DNA from: Cichorium intybus
Taxonomy: Eukaryota; Streptophyta; Magnoliopsida; Asterales; Asteraceae
NCBI GenBank assembly: GCA_023525715.1
Contig: CM042009.1
Location: 129,138,145-129,202,144, forward strand
Direction: 5' to 3'
Length of the DNA stretch: 64,000 bases
In this document: piece after piece, positions 56,708 to 64,000 of the stretch
Layout of the letters: each line of letters begins with the position of its first letter
How positions within the stretch are numbered: the stretch's first letter is position 1
Program-made: the position numbers and the translations under genes
The notes under the pieces: model-generated
What the model saw: the letters and a program-made list of their open reading frames with translations, nothing else
The model's database searches: none
What the model was told of the DNA's origin: nothing

Positions 56708-58771
56708 TGTTGAAGTGTTTGAGGAAGACGAGTGAACTTAGGGTTCTTGAGAGAATTTTACTGAGGAGTTCTAAGAGTAATGATCGCGTAAAGAGATGAA
56801 CAGATGGGTTGTGAGGTATATATAGTATTCGTGGTCCCAAGGCCATTTAATACGCGTGGGAAACGGTCCACTAATAGTATGACACATCAGCACCCCGCCG
56901 TTCCACTCTTCCTGCAAAAACATAACCGTAGGTCTGTCAATCATCGTTATTTAAAATTGAACCGCCATATTCACACGATCTTCTTGTTAGGATTTGCCAC
57001 GATTATCTCAGTGACAGCTGTGTAACAACGGTTATTAAATTCAAAAGAATGTTTGTCTATGAGATAATCATAAATGTGGAAATCAATTGAACAATAAATT
57101 GACTTCGGTTCTTTGAAGAAAATTATGACCGTTATAAGTACTCATCGGAGTGAAGTCATAAAGTTATGATTAACTTCGAAGTGAGTAGTCTTCACTTAGG
57201 GTGATTTGTTAGGACACCGAAGTCCATTGGTTTTCTCCTAGTTTTTCTTTGAAATTTTGGTTTAACTTTTGAGTGATGCAGTATGACATTTATCCTTAAC
57301 TTCCTGGAATATTATGAAAAGAAGATTTAACAAGTTAATGTTCGGAATCATTCGAATCATGTTGGAAGTCCATTTTTCATTTCAAAGTTTGTTTTATTCA
57401 ATATCAGTCATGAATATATAAGTCTAATCACCCCATCATTAACTTGATTTTGCATTTTGCAACATGGTTTGAATTGTGCTTTTGTGTTTCAAATTTTTCA
57501 TACATAATAATGGTAACATTCTATGCATTTGAAATTTAAAGAACTTTTCATTCTTGAATTGAACATCAGAAGTGTTTTTATAAATTGGATTGTTTTTGAT
57601 GATCCTTTTTGAAAAATTTATTCCCTTTCATCAATTGAAGTGTTTGGATACTAAGCTCTGATGACAAGCCTTTGAGCTTCGTACACCACTCCAACTTTAT
57701 CATTTAAGATAGACTACTTGAAATGTTCATATTCTCTACAAAGTACTCGACTATGTTATAGGAGCTCCCTGTATTGTTATTTAAAATAGATGAATACGCA
57801 TTTGAGTGCCGATTTCTCTTTCTTTTTGCACTCCCTAATTATCTTTTTGTTTTGCTTGTTGTCTTTGAGTCTTTTTGACAAATTGTTTTCTGTTTAAAAT
57901 TTTGATGATTTTCAATTTTTCCTTTTTATCTTTTCAATTTTGGATTTCCTTATCCGAAGATGCAAAATTTTCACCATCTAGTTTCTTTCTTGGTGCCTTT
58001 TGGTTTTGTTTTATACAATCCTTGAGTGTGAAAAGCTTCTTTTAGTTCAATTTTGTACCATTAATGAAGAGAATTTTTAAATTTGCTTATCAGACAATGT
58101 TGGTACTATTTTTGAAGAAAACTTCGGAACACTTGAGTTATCCTATGTAGTTTTGAGGCTACATGATTAATTTGAAGTTGAAGCGAGTCAAGTTCAGAAG
58201 GGAGGTTAGAAATAGACATTTTGTTAAAGATATTGGAATCAAACAATGCTTCAAATTGTAAAATAGCCTTAACATCACTTCGAAGTCTGTTTTCTTACCA
58301 ATGTTTCAAGTCGATTCCCAAATGCCTTTTAGTGCAATAAGGCATGATTATCAGAATCTAAAATCAAATTTTTTTTCCTTTACTTGGTTAATTCATGAAA
58401 GTAAGATTCAACTTTGTCATTGTGCATCAGACTTTTCTCAAAACATAGTGTGAAGGCATAAAACTTTATTTTTCTTGTTTTTGAATTTTCTTTGACTTGA
58501 AAACTTTTTAATTTTGTCCTTAACAGGTGAAGTCAAAATATGTTTAGGTGAAAATTTTCCATTTTCATGATTTTATTTGATAGAAAATTTTGTTCCGCAG
58601 AGTTCCGAAGTGAAATTTTACTTCGGAGAGCTGCGGTGGAATTCTAAGTGATTTTTCTTGTTTTTCTCTGATGAGCTCCGAAGCGATGAAACTCTTCGAA
58701 GCGCTGCAGTGTTTTGTGATTTTACAAACTATCGAACTGAAGAAAGGAGTGATAGTAAGCAAATCTGAAAT
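56708..58771 (-). other. Spacer between pol and the 3' ORF
   Basis: About 2 kb, AT-rich and non-coding, with leader-like sequence next to the 3' ORF and scattered CCGAAG units. A 65-codon frame at 58565-58762 has no recognisable content. Such spacers may serve splicing of a subgenomic RNA; no site can be named. Confidence 0.55.
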
Positions 58772-61700
58772 TTATTGAAGAGTGGATCCATCTATCATTC
58801 CAAGTCCACGAACTATTCTTGTGAATGCCTCTTCATTCAGGGCCTTTGTGAAGATATCTGCCAGTTGTTTTGTGGTGTGAACAAAGTGCACCTCAATATT
58901 CCCCTCCTCAACATGACTTTTAATGAAATGATAGCGGAGAGCTATATGGTTCGTCTTGGAATGTTGAACTGGATTGTGGCATATGCGAATTGCACTTTGG
59001 GAGTCGCAGAACAAAGGTATTTTTCTCATGTTGATGGCATAATCTTTCAGTTGGCTTTGGATCCAAATGATTAGTGAGGTACATGCTACAGCTGCTACAT
59101 ACTCTGCTGCTGCTGTGGAGATAGAGACACAAGTTTGCTTCTTGGATTGCCAGCTAATTAGCTTTCCATCTAAGAATTGATAACCCCCCGAAGTGCTCTT
59201 GCGATCAATAGAGCATCCACCAAGGTCTGAGTCTGAGTAAGCTTGTATGTAAAAGCCAGAATTTGTTGGGTACCATAGGCCATAAGCAGGTGTGCCATGA
59301 AGATATCGAAAGATTGTCTTAACCACAGCCAGATGAGGTTCTATTGGGTCAGCCTGATATCTTGCACAATTGCATACTGCGAATATGATATCAGGGCGAC
59401 TGGCTGTGAGATAGAGTAGTGATCCAATCATACTTCGGTACTGCTGTATGTCTGTCTTCGGTTTGTCCAATGAAGGATTCAACCTTGTACCTGCAGGCAA
59501 AGGAACTTTTGCTTTGGAGCAGTTAGTCATTCCGAAGCGTTCAAGCAAACTCTTCGTGTACTTTTGTTGATTGATGAAAATTCCCTCCTTGGATTGTTTT
59601 ATTTGTAATCCAAGAAAGAAGTTAATCTTACCCATCATACTCATTTGAAATTTGCTTTTCATTAGTTTTTCAAAAGCTTTTGACAAATTGGGGTCAGTGG
59701 ATCCGAAGATTAGGTCATCCACATAAACTTGGACTAACATCAAATGAGATCCAACTTTCTTTTTGAAAAGTGTTGGATCCACTGAACCTTGTTTAAAGCT
59801 TGATTCTTTTAAAAATTTTGTCAAGGTCTCATACCAAGCTCTTGGAGCCTGCTTTAAACCATAAACAGCCTTGTCTAGCACATAGCAATGGTTTGGATGT
59901 TCTTTACTTTCAAAGCCAGGTGGTTGTTCAACAAAAACAGTTTCCTCGAGATCACCATTCAGAAAGGCACATTTGACATCCATTTGATAGACATCAAAGT
60001 TTTTATGTGCAGCATAAGCTAAAAATATCCGAACTGATTCAAGTCTGGCAACAGGAGCAAATGTTTCTTCGTAATCAATCCTCTCCTGTTGACAATAACC
60101 CTTGACAACCAATCTTGCTTTGTTCCGAACCACATTGCCTTCGGTGTCTAGTTTGTTTCTGTACACCCATTTCAGACCAACAATTGAAGCATTTGCAGGT
60201 TTTGGAATAAGCCTCCAAACTTTGTTTCTTTCAAATTCTTCTAACTCCAATTGCATAGCTTCAATCCAGTCTGAATGATCAAATGCATCTTTAACATTCT
60301 TAGGTTCTACCTTAGAAATAAAGACATTGAACATGCACAACTCGGAAGTTTTGTTAAGATCTAATTTCCTTTGGTGAAGTTGTGCATGGGTCAATACTTT
60401 ATCTCGAACATTATTGATGACAAGTGATGGTGGATGATTTCTCGTCCATTTGTCCAAGGGAGGATAATTTGGATCAAAGTCAGGTGGTCCTTCAGAATCA
60501 ATGTCTTCGATGTCTGAAGGATACCCCGAAGTGGAAGGGAAATCATCCATGATTAAATGATTATTTGAATTAGTTGTATTAAAGTGTGGTGTGTGCATTT
60601 GTGAAGTAGAGTTTAGAGTGTTCTCCCCCTCGACATGTGTTGGTGTTGAGGAAGTGTTAGCTCTATCCGAAGAGATTGGAGTTGCTGAGTTTGGAGTGGT
60701 AATCTCTGGCTCCCCCTGGACTGTTGGATACAGGTTCATGATATTAGAGATTTCCTGTGGAGGTGAGGTAGGACTGTTGGCTCCCCTTGGACTGTCGTTT
60801 GGCTCCACCTCAACACTTGCATTTCTTTCACTTCGGTTAGATGGCTCCCCCTCAACAGATGACGGTCTATGTACACTACTTGTGGAAGAATCATCAGGTA
60901 CATCTGTGTGTTTAGATAATTCAGATACATGGTTGTCAGGTGCACTGGCTTCAGAGTCCACAGCCCTCACAGGTGGATCGAACAAAAGTGTGAAGTCTGT
61001 ATCAAATGTAGTGATTGGTAGAGCATCCACAGCAGGTTTTGGAAAGATGGATGACATGGGGAATGGATGCAAAGACTTCTTGATGTAGTAATCATCAAAC
61101 CTTAGGTTGAAGGTTTCTTCGATTTTTCGGGTTCTTTTGTTCATGACTCTGTAAGCTTTTGAGTCTTGAGAGTATCCTAGGAAGATTCCTTCTTCTGGCC
61201 TATCATTGAACTTGGTCAAGTGATCCTTCAAGTTCAAGATAAAACACCTACAACCGAAGATGTGAAGAAATTTGACATTTGGTTTTCTTCGGTTGAGCAC
61301 TTCGTAAGGTGTGATATGAAATCGCTTGTGAATGTAGGATCTGTTTTGAGTAAAGCATGCAGTAGAAATGGCTTCGGCCCAGAAGTACATAGGCAAGTTT
61401 GCGAAATTTAGCATAGTTCTAGCTGCTTCACACAAGGAACGATTTCTCCTTTCCACAACACCATTTTGTTGAGGAGTATAGGGTGCAGAGAAGTTGTGAC
61501 TAATTCCTTTTGTTTTCAGGAATCCATCCAGAGTCTGATTCTTGAACTCCGAATCGTTGTCACTGTGCACAGTTCAGACTTTCTTGTTGAGCATCAATTC
61601 CATTTTCTTTATGAAGTTAATGATTTCTTCTGCAACATCTGATTTGTTTCTTAGGAATAAAACCCAAGTGAATCTTGAATAGTCATCAACTATCACAAGA

Positions 61701-62386
61701 ATATATTTCTTCTTTCCAATTGACTCAACTGCGGATGGACCACATAAATCCATGTAAAGAAGTGAAAGGGGTTCGGTGATTTTGGGATTGATCACTGTTG
61801 GATGCCGTTGTTTTGTTTGCTTGCCATGTTCACAAGCAGAACAAAGAGTGTCATTATCAAATTTGAGAGCAGGCATTCCTCGAACCAAATCCATAGCCAC
61901 TAACTTGTTTAAATCTTTGAAGTTCAGATGAGCAAGTCTTCGGTGCCATAGCCAGCTGACATCGGAGTTGGCTTTTGAGAGAAGACACAAAGATTGCCCA
62001 CCGGTTACAGGCTTTAGATTCAAGGGAAACATCGATCCCTTCCTTTCAGATTTCAGCAAGACTTCTTTTGTTTCTTCCTTTATAATTACACTCCCTTGGT
62101 TGTTGAATGTAGCAGCATTGCCCGTTCCAACCACCAATTGAGATATACTCACAAGATTGTGTTTTAACCCTTCAACAAATGCCACTCTGCTGAATGTGAA
62201 TTGGCCATTTGTTATTTTGCCATAGCCCCGAATTGGACATGTTTCATTATTACCAAAGCGAACATTTCCAGCATCATCCAAAGTCCTGTAGTCCCTGAGA
62301 TATTCCTTCTTCCCAGTCATATGTCTTGAGCAGCCACTATCCATGTACCATTTAGAATCATACCGCTCATTTGACATAACCTGCAA
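58772..62386 (-). pseudogene. pol: Copia pol: protease, integrase, reverse transcriptase, RNase H; one premature stop
   Basis: One frame. Protease with WYMDSGCSRHMTG (about 62330); integrase zinc domain WHRRLAHLNFKDLN...CSACEHGKQ; integrase core YMDLCGPS and HSDNDSEF with PQQNGVVERRN. A TGA at 61571-61573 lies just before the second catalytic Asp and cuts the integrase. RT: ARLVVKGYCQQERIDYEETF, QMDVKCAFLNGDL, YGLKQAPRAWYE and the catalytic VYVDDLIFGST near 59720. RNase H: AYSDSDLGGCSIDRKSTSGG, ISTAAAEYVA and TNHIALRYHFIKS. The RT and RNase H part (58772-61570, 932 codons) is intact. The copy cannot make a full polyprotein without readthrough. Confidence 0.9.
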
Positions 62387-63482
62387 TCAATCAAGAAGGA
62401 GTTGGTACCTAATCAATCTTGGGTCCTCAGGGTAAGCAAAGGATTCTTGAATCCATTTTTCTACGGCCTCTTCAGAAATTTCATTAGCATTTAAATTAAT
62501 CAGATTCTCCGAAGCCTCATGTGATGAGCAAGATTCCGAAGTATCTGAGCATGATTCTGAAGAGCTTTTTGTCAAATTAGATGAGTCCGAAGTGACTGAC
62601 AGATTACAAATCTTCGAAACCCATTTTTGTTTGGAAGTGATTGACTTCGAGGATTTTGATGATTTCATTTTACTTGAAAGTTTTGAATTCATTGAAGATT
62701 TTGAAGTTTTTGTTCTTGCAGTTAAGTTCTCTTTCAAATCATTCCTTTTCCAATTTTGTTTTGGTTTTTCAATTGTTGACTTCGTTGAGATTGAGCTGCA
62801 TAGCGTAGAGGTACAAAGGTACTCTTCGTATGCCAATTTGAAGTCGTTTAGTGAAAGATTCTTATCTTTAAACAAATCCAAATTTTTGTCTAGCCGCTGA
62901 TGAAATGTATCTATCAAATTGTTTCCTTTTGAAAATGTTTTCTTTGTGGGTTTTTGAAATTTTGGATTGGGAAAGTTGGGTTTTGTTGGTGTAAAAGTTG
63001 GTTTATCCTTTTGATTTTTGACTTCTGAAGCCTTTGAGTTGAAGGGTTTTGTTCCAGAAGTTGACGCAATTGCTTCATTTTGTTTCAAACCTCCGAAAGG
63101 AGTTTTTCTTTTCACAAGATTTAAAGTTTGTTTTGATTTCAAGTTCGCAGCAATGGGTCTTTGAATTGGTTTAGTAATTACTATTGCTGGTTTTGCTTTT
63201 TGAAGAATTTGTGGTCTTTTCAAAATTTGAGGTTTTTGTACCGAAGCTTTGTTAGTTGATTTTGATTTTGAAACAGCATTTTCTGAGGTTTGTGATAATG
63301 GTACACACTCACATGATTCCATTAATTGAAAAACATCCATCTTCGGAGCTGCGGGTTTTTCCACAACTTGAATTTGTTTGTAGTTTCGATTAGTGTAGAT
63401 GTGATTATCATTCTTGAGATTTAAAAGGTGTGACATGTTTTTAGGAATCTTTTCTTTTTCATAACATAGACGATTGTAGATG
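62387..63482 (-). pseudogene. Copia gag-pol linker region, Ser/Lys-rich
   Basis: The same frame as pol continues upstream past a TGA at 62387-62389. The product is Lys- and Ser-rich, for example SSKMKSSKSSKSITSKQK, with a Ser/Cys/Glu stretch near 62530. It has no catalytic motif, as expected between the Gag knuckle and protease in Sireviruses. The TGA may be a mutation or a programmed gag/pol boundary; I cannot tell. A frame change near 63490 (an A5 run) separates it from the gag part. Confidence 0.65.
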
Positions 63483-64000
63483 TTATGACCATACAGATCT
63501 TGTTTTTATGTTAACTTTAACTTCCATTCTTTTATTCATTTCGTTTTCAACCATTTTAGAAGATGAGAAGAATCCTTCCTCAGTGACTGTGGAATTATCC
63601 TCCTCAAGAAGTTTTTCTAAATCGTTTTCAACCAAAGGTGATCCACCTGGTTTCACAAAGATGGCGTTTTTGAAATAAGATATCTTTGGATAGATACAAG
63701 CCACATGAACTAGCCTTTTTGAATTGTCCTTGAGATATTGATCATAAGAGACACAAGCGTCTGCGATTTGTATTTTAGATTTCAAAATTTCTTTGTTTTC
63801 AAAGGTTTTTGGTTCACAACCCATTTTTGTTTTTCCTTTGTCCTCAGAAGACAGTTGTGAGATGTCTTCGGAATGTGATTCGGATACAGAGGATGATTTT
63901 AATAATGTCAAGGAAGAACAATCAATTTCCTCCATGTCCGAATCGCTTTCAGAATCATTTTCAGATGCGGTTTCAACTGTAACTTTTTCATCGGTCTCAA
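63483..64000 (-). pseudogene. gag: Copia gag C-terminal part, open to the window edge
   Basis: A frame open from the right edge to a stop at 63483. It is acidic and Ser-rich (ENDSESDSDMEEIDCSSL, SHSEDISQLSSEDKGKTKM), with a later block ADACVSYDQYLKDNSKRLVH. The zinc knuckle and capsid must lie beyond 64000. The pol-side frame takes over just downstream through a one-base shift near an A run at about 63490, so gag and pol are out of frame in this copy. Confidence 0.6.

Larger units (their letters stand above)
52832..64000 (-). mobile_element. Sirevirus-like Ty1/copia retrotransposon, partial at right edge
   Basis: On the minus strand, from the right edge: gag end, gag-pol linker, protease, integrase, RT, RNase H (to 58772), a 2-kb spacer, a long env-position ORF (56707-53339), a polypurine tract (about 53308-53318) and the 3' LTR (53303-52832). 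The copia order with integrase before RT, the VYVDDLIFGST RT motif and a large ORF after pol are Sirevirus/SIRE traits. The 5' LTR and most of gag are outside the window. Several in-frame stops and one frameshift make this copy defective. Confidence 0.88.

Overview
This is nuclear DNA of a flowering plant, probably a eudicot. Asteraceae is my best guess from the general look of the LTR elements, but nothing in the window proves it. It is intron-bearing, AT-rich and almost wholly built of transposable elements. I find only one ordinary-looking host gene in its own setting (an EUL/ricin-B-like lectin, 17218-18457), one host-type transcription-factor gene carried inside a retrotransposon (RWP-RK family, 5462-7097), and fragments of transposon genes.

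Layout. (1) 1-13471: a Ty3/gypsy element on the minus strand, cut off by the left window edge, with damaged gag-protease-RT and a 2.75-kb LTR. Its gag is interrupted by a second gypsy-type element (2511-10434) with 2.5-kb LTRs, a primer-binding site and a polypurine tract. That element has no gag or pol; in their place sits a four-exon RWP-RK gene on the opposite strand. (2) 13472-17217: old repeat debris and a 1.5-kb Mutator-like element (MULE) with a perfect 9-bp target-site duplication, lying just upstream of the lectin gene. (3) 18600-41390: a three-level nest. An old minus-strand copia was split by a plus-strand copia-like element without coding capacity (20147-40925, TSD TTAGC), which was itself hit by a complete minus-strand Athila-type gypsy element (25448-38694, TSD ATGAT, two 1669-bp LTRs that look identical, intact 1778-codon gag-pol, extra 418-codon 3' ORF). 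(4) 41391-52604: microsatellites, a palindromic MITE lying inside a long (TA)n tract, a MITE with a C-rich/G-rich core, and two more MULEs with 9-bp TSDs. The second of these carries the start of a mudrA-like transposase gene facing a GRF-type zinc-finger gene. (5) 52832-64000: a Sirevirus-like copia element on the minus strand, running off the right edge, with 3' LTR, polypurine tract, a long 3' env-like ORF broken only by stop codons, and protease-integrase-RT-RNase H.

The most unusual item is the retroelement whose whole payload is an antisense, intron-containing RWP-RK gene. Second is the MULE with convergent mudrA-like and GRF zinc-finger genes. The nonsense mutations in the broken retroelement genes that I could inspect are all compatible with C-to-T change. 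All calls come from reading the sequence by eye; no search or alignment program was run.
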